DNA of 64,000 nt, from the NCBI RefSeq assembly GCF_030159095.1, contig NZ_BRXS01000003.1:372001-436000 (forward strand). Reading direction: 5' to 3'. The notes under the pieces were generated by a model that made no database searches, was not told the origin of the DNA, and was given only the letters and a program-made list of their open reading frames with translations. The DNA comes from Roseisolibacter agri (GTDB taxonomy: Bacteria; Gemmatimonadota; Gemmatimonadetes; Gemmatimonadales; Gemmatimonadaceae). Positions within the stretch are counted from its first letter, which is position 1; each line of letters starts with the position of its first letter. The position numbers and the translations under genes are program-made. Shown here piece by piece: positions 55,055 to 62,098 of this stretch.

Positions 55055-55192
55055 AGCGGAGGACGGAACGGCGTGAAACGGACAAGCGGACCTATCGGCT
55101 CTAAGCATCGAGCCTGAAGGGTCCGCCGTATCGTCTCACGCTTTACCGTCTTCCGCCGTTCCGTTTTCCGCCCTTCCGTCCTCCGCCGTTCA
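55020..55192. repeat. Long inverted repeat, family A, copy 6
   Basis: Imperfect hairpin of about 173 bases between convergent genes, overlapping both stops. Units: AGCGGAGGACGGAAC (55025-55039), GGCGGAGGACGATGA (55040-55054, its TGA being the upstream gene's stop), AGCGGAGGACGGAAC (55055-55069), then GGCGTGAAACG. The right arm has matching CCGTTCCG and CCGTCCTCCGCC units. Confidence 0.93.
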
Positions 55193-55915
55193 GTTCACAG
55201 GGTTCGTCGCCCACACCGACGCCTCGGTCACGAACCCGCGGTCGTCGAGCGCCAGCATGCTCGCGATCACGTGCGCGATGTCCTCGGGGTGCAGCTTCGT
55301 CGGGTTCTCGCGCGCCCCGCCGAGGCCCGCGCTCTCGAAGAACGGCGTGATCACCTCGCTCGGGTTCACCTGCATCACGCGGATGCCGTGCTGCCGGAGC
55401 TCGGTGCGCCACACCTCGGTGAGGCCGGTGAGCGCGTACTTGGTGGACGCGTAGGCGGAGGCGCCCGCGCTGGCGCGGCGGCCGGCCGTCGACGCGACGT
55501 TGACGATGTGGCCGCGCCGCTGCGGCACGAAGACGCGCGCGCTCTCGCGCGCCATCAGCGTGGCGCCGAGCACGTTGGTCTCCCACAGGCGGCGCATGTC
55601 GCCGGCCGTGACGTCGAGCAGCGGCGCGAAGGCGCCGACGCCCGCGTTGTTCACGAGCGTGTCGTACCCGCCCAGCGCGTCGCGCGCCGCGGCCACCATG
55701 CGCGCGGCGTCCGCCTCGCGCGTGACGTCGCCCTGGATGGGGACGACCGTCGCGCCGGCGGCGTCGGAGAGCTCGCGCGCGGCGCGCTCCAGGACGTCGG
55801 CGCGGCGGCCGCTGATGGCGACGCGGGCGCCGCGGCGCGCGAGCAGCTCGGCGGTCGCGCGACCGATGCCGGTGCCGCCGCCGGTGACGAGGACGTGCGC
55901 GGTCGAGAGATCCAT
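55190..55915 (-). CDS. Short-chain dehydrogenase/reductase
   Basis: A 241-residue NAD(P)-dependent enzyme with a Rossmann fold. Cofactor motif TGGGTGIG (11-18), the GR-R pair after the second strand suggests NADPH, NNAG at about 91, catalytic Ser (VASTAG) and Tyr-x-x-x-Lys (YASTK at about 155). It should reduce carbonyl or oxidise hydroxyl groups. It is last in a four-gene minus-strand cluster headed by an ArsR regulator, 26 bases after the thioredoxin-fold gene. Its stop abuts a family A repeat. Confidence 0.92.
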   Translation of the reverse strand: MDLSTAHVLVTGGGTGIGRATAELLARRGARVAISGRRADVLERAARELSDAAGATVVPIQGDVTREADAARMVAAARDALGGYDTLVNNAGVGAFAPLLDVTAGDMRRLWETNVLGATLMARESARVFVPQRRGHIVNVASTAGRRASAGASAYASTKYALTGLTEVWRTELRQHGIRVMQVNPSEVITPFFESAGLGGARENPTKLHPEDIAHVIASMLALDDRGFVTEASVWATNPVN

Positions 55916-55941
55916 GTGGTCGAAAGAGAGAGCGCGAGAGG

Positions 55942-56493
55942 TCAGACGGCGAGCGCGTCGGCGAGCGCCGCGTCGAGCGCGTCCGGGTCGCGCGCGTCGA
56001 GGCGCACGGGATCGGCGCCGGCGCGCACGAGGAGCACCGTCGGCGTCCCGCGCACCTCGTCCGCGCGCGCGCTCGCGGCCTGGGCCTCCAGGCGCGCGCG
56101 CACGTCGGCCGCGCGCAGGTCGCGCTCGAACGTCGCAACGTCCAGGCCCAGGGCGGCGGCGTGCGTCGGGAGCGCCTCGGGCCAGAGCGGCGCCGGCGCG
56201 GTCATCAGCGCCTCGTGCATCGCCCAGAACGCGCCCTGCGCGCCCGCGGCCTCGACGGCGGACGCGGCGAGCGTGGCGTTGGGGAACGCGCCCGGCGGCG
56301 CGAAGTGGCGCCACTCCACCTGCGCACGCCCCGCCTCGGCCAGCGCGCGCAGCGCCGGCCACGCGCGCCGGCAGTGGAGGCACTCGTAGGTGCCGTAGAC
56401 GACGAGCGTCGCCGCCGCGTCGGCCGGGCCGAGACGCCGGCCGACCGCCGGCGCCTCGGCGAGCGTGACGGTGTCGCTGAGCAGCGTGCTCAC
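55942..56493 (-). CDS. DsbA-like thioredoxin-fold protein
   Basis: A 183-residue thioredoxin-4/DsbA-family protein with active site Cys-Leu-His-Cys (VVYGTYECLHCRRAW, about 40) and a cis-Pro loop (RGTPTVLL). It lacks a signal peptide, so it works in the cytoplasm, perhaps as a thiol oxidoreductase supporting the redox cluster. GTG 56493 overlaps the OYE stop by four bases (GTGA); translation is coupled. The next gene is the SDR. Confidence 0.85.
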   Translation of the reverse strand: MSTLLSDTVTLAEAPAVGRRLGPADAAATLVVYGTYECLHCRRAWPALRALAEAGRAQVEWRHFAPPGAFPNATLAASAVEAAGAQGAFWAMHEALMTAPAPLWPEALPTHAAALGLDVATFERDLRAADVRARLEAQAASARADEVRGTPTVLLVRAGADPVRLDARDPDALDAALADALAV

Positions 56494-57638
56494 GCGGCGC
56501 GCGCCGCGGCCGGCGCCTCCGCGTCCGTCTCGTCGGGGAGCGTCCACACCGTGCCGTCGCGCATCGGGTAGTCCGCGTAGCCGTTCGCGCCGCCCGCGTA
56601 GAACGTCCCGCGGTCCCCCTCCGCCAGCGGCGCACCCTCGGCGAAGCGCTCGACGAGGTCGGGGTTGGCGATGAACGGCGCGCCGTACGACACCAGGTCC
56701 GCGCGCCCCGCCTGCAGCACGGCGTCGCCGCTCGCGCGGTCGTAGCCGCCGTTCACCATCAGCGTGCCGTCGTACGCGGCGCGCAGCGCGTCGGTGAGCG
56801 GCGCGCCGGCGGGCCGCGGGTCGACCACGTGCAGGTACGCGAGCCCGCGCGGTGCGAGCGCGCGCGCGACGTACGTGAAGGTCGCGGCGGGATCGCTGTC
56901 GTGCATCGAGTTGTACGCGTTGGTCGGCGAGAGGCGCACGCCCACGCGGTCGGCGCCGATCGCGGCGCTGGCGGCATCCACGACTTCCAGCAGCAGGCGC
57001 GCGCGGTTCTCGACCGGGCCGCCGTACGCGTCCGTGCGGTGGTTGCTGCCGTCGCGCAGGAACTGGTCGAGCAGGTAGCCGTTCGCGCCGTGGATCTCGA
57101 CGCCGTCGAAGCCCGCCTCGCGCGCCCAGCGCGCGCCCTGCGCGAACGACTCGACGATCGCGGGCAGCTCGTGCGTCGCGAGCGGGCGCGGCGTCACCAT
57201 CGGCGCCATGCCGTCGGCCACGCGGATGGTTCCCTCGGCCCCGATCGCGGACGGCGCCACCGGGAGCACGCCGTCGGGGAAGAGCGACGGATGCCCGACG
57301 CGCCCCGTGTGCCAGAGCTGCAGCACGATGTGGCCGCCGCGCGCGTGCACGGCGTCGGTCACACGCTTCCACGCGGCGCGCTGCGCGGGCGTGTCGATCC
57401 CCGGCGTGTCCGGATAGCCGTAGCCGCGCGGGTGCGCGTGCGTGGCCTCGGTGACGATGAGCCCCGCGCTCGCGCGCTGCGCGTAGTAGCGCGCGGCGAG
57501 CGGCGACGGCACGCGGTCCCGCTCCGCGCGGCTGCGCGTCATCGGCGCCATGACGACGCGGTTCGTCAGGGTCCACGCGCCGACGCGCACGGGCGCCAGC
57601 AACGAGGAGTCGGTCGGGACGGTCGGGGTCTGGCTCAT
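56490..57638 (-). CDS. Old yellow enzyme-family alkene reductase
   Basis: A 382-residue FMN-dependent reductase of the NemA/OYE type that reduces activated double bonds (enones, nitroesters, quinones). Features: NRVVMAPMTRSRA, LQLWHTGRVGHPSL, the active-site HGANGYLLDQFL, RVGVRLSPTNAYN and an FMN-binding SYGAPFIANPDL. It probably detoxifies electrophiles. It is preceded by the ArsR gene on the same strand; a motif in the gap is shared with the ArsR promoter. ATG 57638 is the conserved start. Confidence 0.93.
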   Translation of the reverse strand: MSQTPTVPTDSSLLAPVRVGAWTLTNRVVMAPMTRSRAERDRVPSPLAARYYAQRASAGLIVTEATHAHPRGYGYPDTPGIDTPAQRAAWKRVTDAVHARGGHIVLQLWHTGRVGHPSLFPDGVLPVAPSAIGAEGTIRVADGMAPMVTPRPLATHELPAIVESFAQGARWAREAGFDGVEIHGANGYLLDQFLRDGSNHRTDAYGGPVENRARLLLEVVDAASAAIGADRVGVRLSPTNAYNSMHDSDPAATFTYVARALAPRGLAYLHVVDPRPAGAPLTDALRAAYDGTLMVNGGYDRASGDAVLQAGRADLVSYGAPFIANPDLVERFAEGAPLAEGDRGTFYAGGANGYADYPMRDGTVWTLPDETDAEAPAAARAA

Positions 57639-57680
57639 GGTCGGCTGGAACGGTGGGGGGAACCTTCGCCGATGGTGCAA

Positions 57681-57699
57681 TTGTACAAACGTCTAAATA
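57681..57699 (-). promoter_or_regulatory. Candidate ArsR operator in front of the OYE gene
   Basis: On the minus strand the sequence reads TATTTAGACGTTTGTACAA. Its TATTTAGACG (57690-57699) is identical to that in the ArsR upstream region. The stretch is AT-rich and followed by the palindrome TTGTACAA. It lies 43 bases before the OYE start. Confidence 0.55.
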
Positions 57700-57741
57700 C
57701 CAGGAAGCGGACGCACGTCGGGCCCTGCGATGGTCAGGGAC

Positions 57742-58032
57742 TCAGCCGACGGCGACCGTCAGCTTCAGCCGGCGCTCGAGCTCCGCCCGATACGCCTCCA
57801 GCACCCCGGCGCGCAGCCGGTAGTGGCCGTGCTGGCCCTCGCGTCGCGCCTCGATCAGGCCGGCGGTCGCGAGCTCCTTCAGGTGGTGCGAGATGGTCGC
57901 CTGCGAGACGGGGAACGCCTCGACCATCCGCTTGCACGCGACCTCGCTGTCCCCGGCGATCATCTCGAGGATCTCGAAACGGCGGGGATCGGCCAGCGCC
58001 TTGGCGACGCGCGCGAACTGCTCCTGGTCCAT
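57742..58032 (-). CDS. ArsR-family transcriptional regulator
   Basis: A 96-residue winged-helix repressor: KALADPRRFEILEMIAGD, recognition helix SQATISHHLKELATAGLIE and wing EGQHGHYRL. The classic metal-site Cys pair is absent; a single Cys33 (VACKRM) remains, so it may sense an electrophile or other signal rather than arsenic. It heads the OYE-DsbA-SDR cluster on the minus strand, and a shared motif upstream of itself and OYE suggests it controls both. Confidence 0.9.
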   Translation of the reverse strand: MDQEQFARVAKALADPRRFEILEMIAGDSEVACKRMVEAFPVSQATISHHLKELATAGLIEARREGQHGHYRLRAGVLEAYRAELERRLKLTVAVG

Positions 58033-58059
58033 GGGCGGGGAAGCTACGGCCGGCGCGCG

Positions 58060-58088
58060 ATTAGATCAATAGGTGATCGTCTAAATAT
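58060..58088 (-). promoter_or_regulatory. Candidate ArsR operator in front of arsR
   Basis: On the minus strand: ATATTTAGACGATCACC, then TATTGATCTAAT. TTTAGACGATCA and TTGATCTAA form an imperfect dyad typical of ArsR sites. TATTTAGACG (58078-58087) is identical to the site before the OYE gene. It may also influence the divergent radical SAM gene. Confidence 0.6.
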
Positions 58089-58145
58089 CCCCGCGGCCCA
58101 TCTTCGGCATCTATTCGGGCGCCGGTCCACCCCAACCGCCCGGAC

Positions 58146-59231
58146 ATGCGCCACGCGCCCGACGACGATACGCCCCGACTCGCGCTGGACGATGCGCCCG
58201 CGCCGCGGCGGATGCTCCCGGTGCTCGACGCCGCGCTCGGCGTGCAGAAGGACATCGTCTATCGCGAGGTGGCGTCGCGGTCGGTGCTGAACGGCCCCGA
58301 GTCCACGGGCATCGGCTGCTGGTCGCTCAACCCGTACGTCGGCTGCGCCTTCGGCTGCGCGTACTGCTACGCGCGCTACGCGCACCGCTACACGATGGAG
58401 CGCGCGGGCGGCGGCCCGGACGAGGCGCCGCTGCCGCCCTGGCTCGCGTTCGAGCGGCGCATCCTCGTGAAGCGCGAGGCGCCGGCGCTGCTCCGCCGCG
58501 CGCTCGCCGGCCGGTCGGCGCGGATCGCGCGACTGCTCTCCGGTGACGAGACGCTGATCGTCGGCTCGGCCACCGATCCGTACCAGCCGGCGGAGCGGCG
58601 CTTCCGCGTCACGCGCGGCGTGCTGGAGGTGCTGGCGGAGCATCCGGGGCTGCGCGTGGTGATCATCACCAAGAGCCCGCTCGTCGCGCGCGACGTGGAC
58701 GTGCTGGCGCGCCTCGCGCGGCACGCGACGCTGAGCGTGCACGTCTCGCTCATCACGCTCGACCGCGCGCTGGCGCGCCGCGTGGAGCCGCGCGCGCCGA
58801 CGCCGGAGTCGCGGCTCCGCGCGGTCGCGCAGCTGGCAGCGGCGGGTGTGGACGTGGGCATCAACTGCATGCCGGTGCTGCCGGGGATCACCGACCGTCC
58901 GCGCGACCTCGCGGCGCTCGTGCGCGCCGCCGCCGATGCCGGCGCATCGACCGTCGCGGCGGGTGCGCTGCGCCTGCAGCCCGCGGCGCGCGACCGCTAT
59001 CTGCCCTGGCTCGCGGCGGAGTTCCCCGCCCTCGCGGCGCGCTATCGCGCGACGTACGCCCGCGGGCACTACATGGGCGACGCGTACCGACAGGGGCTGC
59101 ACGACTACGTGGTGCGGCTGTGCGAGCGGCACGGGCTGCGGGTGCGGGAGTACAGCCGCGATGGTGCGGCGCGCGCGCGTTCTGCCGCGCGCGCTGGGGC
59201 ATCGGGCGTGCAGCTCACGTTGGATCTGTGA
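58146..59231 (+). CDS. SplB-like radical SAM protein (PA0069/Rv2578c family)
   Basis: A 361-residue protein with cluster motif Cys67-AFG-Cys71-AY-Cys74. Preceding GIGCWSLNPYVG and following YARYAHRY are typical of the Rv2578c/PA0069 group, related to spore photoproduct lyase. The reaction is unknown, but a nucleic-acid repair or modification role is often proposed. Later blocks IGSATDPYQPAE (SVTDPYQPxE type) and INCMPVLPGITDRP agree. It is divergent from arsR, so the gap may control both. A family B repeat follows. Confidence 0.88.
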   Translation: MRHAPDDDTPRLALDDAPAPRRMLPVLDAALGVQKDIVYREVASRSVLNGPESTGIGCWSLNPYVGCAFGCAYCYARYAHRYTMERAGGGPDEAPLPPWLAFERRILVKREAPALLRRALAGRSARIARLLSGDETLIVGSATDPYQPAERRFRVTRGVLEVLAEHPGLRVVIITKSPLVARDVDVLARLARHATLSVHVSLITLDRALARRVEPRAPTPESRLRAVAQLAAAGVDVGINCMPVLPGITDRPRDLAALVRAAADAGASTVAAGALRLQPAARDRYLPWLAAEFPALAARYRATYARGHYMGDAYRQGLHDYVVRLCERHGLRVREYSRDGAARARSAARAGASGVQLTLDL

Positions 59232-59261
59232 GGCGCTGCGTGCTGCGTGGCCGGCATCCAT

Positions 59262-59438
59262 GCGCCGGACCCGAACGAGAACGGCAGCAAGGATGAAAGT
59301 CCGAGAAGATCTGATAACGACGGATGGCTCCGCGTGGGTGCGATCTGGGTCGCGCCGCACCGGAGCCATCCGTCGTTATCAGACGTTATCCGATTTTATC
59401 CTTGCAATGCCGTTCGCTCTTCAGGGTCTGGGGCGCGA
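59262..59438. repeat. Long inverted repeat, family B, copy 4
   Basis: Core GATAACGACGGATGGCTCCG pairs perfectly with the stretch at 59362-59381. Outer arms: GCGCCGGACCCGAACG on the left; CGTTCGCTCTTCAGG and TCTGGGGCGC on the right. Just outside lies GCTGCGTGCTGCGTGGCC (59237-59254), the same outer module as around family C copy 4. It lies between convergent genes. Confidence 0.92.
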
Positions 59439-59500
59439 ATACAGGCCATGTCCCACGTCGAGTAGGTCCCTCGCTGCGCTCGGGACACTCCTCACGCCGC

Positions 59501-60220
59501 TCACCCTTCGAGCACCGCCCCGAGCTCCGCGTCCGGCCGCAGCTCCTCCGCCTCGGCGCCCGCGCGGAACAGCACCGCCGGATGCGCGCCGCGCAGCGTG
59601 ATGCGCGCGCCGCGCACGTCCAGCCAGTCGCCCTCCGGCAGCCCCACCACGCGTGCGTGCGCGTTCGCGACGAGGTACTCCGCCAGCCGCTCGCGCCGCG
59701 TCTCGCCCTGGAAACCCGGCGGGTGCGCGTCGGTGAAGTGCGCGTTGATCTGGAAGCGCACGAGGCCGAGCGCGGAGAAGCCCTGCGGCGGCTGCACGAT
59801 CGGCATGTCGTTCGTGGTGCCGAGCGTGGGGCATGCGACCACCGAGCCCGCGCTCCAGCCGACGTAGGGCACGCCCGCCAGCGCGCGCTCGCGCACCGCG
59901 TCCAGCACGCCCGTGCGCTGCAGCGTGGCGAGCAGGTGGAAGGTGTTGCCGCCGCCGACCGCGATCGCGTCCGCCGCGCGCACCGCCGCCGCGGGATCGT
60001 CCCCCGCGTGCACGCCCCTCACCTGCACGCCGAGCGGGGCGAGCGCGTCGCGCACCTTCGCGGTGTAGTCGTCCCACGCGATCCCGACGCCCGCGTACGG
60101 CACGAACGCGACGTCGCGCACGCCCGCGAGATGCGCCGCCAGCGCGTCGCGGCAGTGCTGGAGGTAGCGCCCCTCGGGGTCGCGCGAGTTGGAGAGCAGC
60201 AGCAGGCGGCGATCGGCCAT
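59501..60220 (-). CDS. pepE: Peptidase E-like serine dipeptidase (S51)
   Basis: A 239-residue cytoplasmic peptidase of the S51 family, which removes N-terminal Asp from dipeptides. Nucleophile Ser123 lies in YVGWSAGSVV; the INAHFTDAH block carries the catalytic His region, and AIAVGGGNTFHLL is the substrate loop. Length matches E. coli PepE (229). The HTH gene lies 22 bases upstream on the same strand, a likely operon. It recycles peptides, in line with a scavenging lifestyle. Confidence 0.9.
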   Translation of the reverse strand: MADRRLLLLSNSRDPEGRYLQHCRDALAAHLAGVRDVAFVPYAGVGIAWDDYTAKVRDALAPLGVQVRGVHAGDDPAAAVRAADAIAVGGGNTFHLLATLQRTGVLDAVRERALAGVPYVGWSAGSVVACPTLGTTNDMPIVQPPQGFSALGLVRFQINAHFTDAHPPGFQGETRRERLAEYLVANAHARVVGLPEGDWLDVRGARITLRGAHPAVLFRAGAEAEELRPDAELGAVLEG

Positions 60221-60242
60221 TCGTGCGTCCTGTGAATCGTGG

Positions 60243-60545
60243 TCAGCGCGCGCCGCGGTCCCACGGGCGCAGCACGCGGTGGCTCGGCACCGCCGTCGGC
60301 CCCGCGCGGTCGATCGCCAGCAGGCGCCGCCGCTCCAGCGTCGCGAGCGCGCCCTGCACCGCGCGCTTCGAGAGGCCCGTCGCCTCCGCCAGCTCGCGCA
60401 GGCTCAGCGCGGCCTCGCGGCGGCCGCCCGCGGTGCGGTGCCAGAGCACGAGGTACACCAGGAACGCCGACGGATGGCGGTCGTGGCCCACCAGGTCGGG
60501 GAGCAGGACGTCGACGACGTACGGATCGAGCGCGGTCGCGGGCAC
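60243..60545 (-). CDS. Small winged-helix regulator
   Basis: A 100-residue protein with a helix-turn-helix in SLRELAEATGLSKRAVQGALATLERRRLL (about 48-76), preceded by a long helix and followed by a short wing (IDRAGPTAVPSHRV). It resembles small MarR/GntR-like DNA-binding domains without an effector domain. The start is GTG 60545 without a visible Shine-Dalgarno. It heads the pepE gene and is divergent from the VOC gene; two TGCCATGGCA palindromes in between are its likely operator. Confidence 0.75.
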   Translation of the reverse strand: MPATALDPYVVDVLLPDLVGHDRHPSAFLVYLVLWHRTAGGRREAALSLRELAEATGLSKRAVQGALATLERRRLLAIDRAGPTAVPSHRVLRPWDRGAR

Positions 60546-60579
60546 GCCGGACGCTACGGCCGCGCGCTATGGCACGCAA

Positions 60580-60604
60580 TGCCATGGCAGACGTTGCCAT
60601 GGCA
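60580..60604. promoter_or_regulatory. Two TGCCATGGCA palindromes
   Basis: TGCCATGGCA occurs at 60580-60589 and 60595-60604, each a perfect 10-base palindrome, with centres 15 bases apart. They sit 35 bases before the HTH start and about 90 bases before the divergent VOC gene. A dimeric repressor binding both sites would control both genes. Confidence 0.6.
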
Positions 60605-60694
60605 GCGCCTGCGCGGCTTTACGCGCGCGCGCGGGCCGTCGAGATTGGCGCCGTCCGCACGGCCCACGCACCTCACTACTCACCGGCCACCGCC

Positions 60695-61060
60695 ATGATC
60701 CGCGGCGTCAAGTTCGTCAGCATCCCCACGCGCGACCAGGACCGCGCGCTCGCCTTCTGGACCGAGCAGGTCGGCTTCCAGGTCGCCACCGACCAGCCGT
60801 TCGACGACAAGCAGCGCTGGATCGAGCTGCGCATCCCCGGCGCCGACACGCGCTTCGTGCTGTTCACGCCCACGGGCCACGAGGACCGCATCGGCGGCTT
60901 CACGTCGCTCGCGTTCTGGAGCGACGACCTCGACGCGACCTACGCGAAGCTCACCGCCGCCGGCGTCGAGACGCTCGGCCCGCCGCGGAAGGAGGAGTGG
61001 GGCTCGTCGCTGCTGTTCCGGGATCCCGACGGCAACACGTTCGTGATCTCGACGAAGTGA
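60695..61060 (+). CDS. VOC/glyoxalase-family protein
   Basis: A 121-residue vicinal-oxygen-chelate protein: VKFVSIPTRDQDRALAFWTEQVGFQ, then DTRFVLFTPTG and the last strand LLFRDPDGNTFVIS. One chain forms a beta-alpha-beta-beta-beta pair. A typical metal Glu at the strand end appears replaced (DGNTFVIS), so metal binding is not certain. Roles include lactoylglutathione lyase, antibiotic binding and dioxygenases; none is shown. It is divergent from the HTH-pepE pair. Confidence 0.88.
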   Translation: MIRGVKFVSIPTRDQDRALAFWTEQVGFQVATDQPFDDKQRWIELRIPGADTRFVLFTPTGHEDRIGGFTSLAFWSDDLDATYAKLTAAGVETLGPPRKEEWGSSLLFRDPDGNTFVISTK

Positions 61061-61068
61061 GCACGAGC

Positions 61069-61857
61069 TCAGCGGCCGAGCGCGAGCTTCACGGACGTCG
61101 TGGGCACCCTCGCGAGATTGAGCTCGGCGCCGAGCCGCATGATGGAGAGGCGGGCGTTGATGCCCACCGTCGCCTGCGCGCCGAGCACGCTGACGGCGTC
61201 GAGGTCGACCTTCGGCGTGGTCTCGCGCGCGCGCGCCACGTAGCCCGATACCCCCACGTACGGCGCGAACCGCGAGAGCTCCCGGCTCGCCACCAGCTCC
61301 ACGCCGTACGTGCTCGCGCGCATGTCCTCCGGTCCGAACAGCCGGACCACGGTGATCCGCCCCGCCGCCGACAGGTGGCGGGCGGGATCGTGCAGCAGCG
61401 CGTACTGGAGCTGCCCGCCGACCACGCCGTAGTTCGCGCCGATGGCCTTCGTGAAGTACGCGCCGACGTCCGCGCGATCGGTGACCCCCGCCCTCGCCAT
61501 CAGGCCGGGGAACTGGAGCGTCGCGCCCTCGACGAGGTCGTGCTCGCCGTCGGGATGCGAGAACGTGTCGTTCCACGCGGCGTCCGCGTCGTCGATCCGC
61601 GTGCCCCAGCTCACGAGCCCGGCCTCGAAGTGCTTCCGTCCCAGCGGCGCCGCCGAGGCCATCGGACGGAAGTAGGTCACGACCGCGAGCTCGCCGGCGA
61701 ACTGGCGCCACGCACCCTGCGTCAGGCCCGGATCGAGGACGATGGCGCACTCGCGCCACCGGTCGTTCGTGTGCAGATGCTGCGCGGACGCCCGCGAGGC
61801 CAGGACCGCCAGGGGGAGCAGGGCCGCGACTGCCTGCACGACTCGTGGGCGCAGCAT
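61069..61857 (-). CDS. Predicted outer-membrane beta-barrel protein
   Basis: A 262-residue exported protein with a signal ending ASAQ (about 26). The mature chain alternates hydrophobic and polar residues with aromatic ends (GQLQYALLHDP, YVGVSGYVARA, GINARLSIMRLGAELN), typical of a small barrel. The early HLHTNDRWRECAIVLDPGLTQ block is specific and may mark a Gemmatimonadota family that I cannot name. The stop lies eight bases after the VOC stop in the convergent direction. Confidence 0.7.
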   Translation of the reverse strand: MLRPRVVQAVAALLPLAVLASRASAQHLHTNDRWRECAIVLDPGLTQGAWRQFAGELAVVTYFRPMASAAPLGRKHFEAGLVSWGTRIDDADAAWNDTFSHPDGEHDLVEGATLQFPGLMARAGVTDRADVGAYFTKAIGANYGVVGGQLQYALLHDPARHLSAAGRITVVRLFGPEDMRASTYGVELVASRELSRFAPYVGVSGYVARARETTPKVDLDAVSVLGAQATVGINARLSIMRLGAELNLARVPTTSVKLALGR

Positions 61858-62022
61858 GAGCGTACCTCCGGACCGGTGGCTCGATCAGCGCGCCATCGTC
61901 GGATCCCCGGGTGGGAGCCGTGCGCCGTCGAAGCGTCTGCATCCAGGGTCGCTCCGGCCGGCATCCGACACATGGGGAGCCGCGCCCTATCCTTCGCGCG
62001 TCGCCCGCGCGGGTGCTGAACG

Positions 62023-62066
62023 CACGTGTGGACGGCAACGGAGGCCCCCGTTACCGCCCACACGTG
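62023..62066 (-). terminator. Hairpin after the Oar-like gene at the window end
   Basis: CACGTGTGG (62023-62031) pairs with CCACACGTG (62058-62066) perfectly, and inside it GGCAACGG pairs with CCGTTACC at seven of eight positions. It lies 33 bases after the minus-strand Oar stop and so probably ends that transcript. The rest of the 240-base gap shows no gene. Confidence 0.7.
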
Positions 62067-62098
62067 TCCTGCACCGGCCCACTTCCCGACGACTTCCC

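Noticed and set aside
58146-59231. A true spore photoproduct lyase
   Set aside because: Length and motifs fit the PA0069/Rv2578c group rather than SplB, and nothing suggests sporulation.
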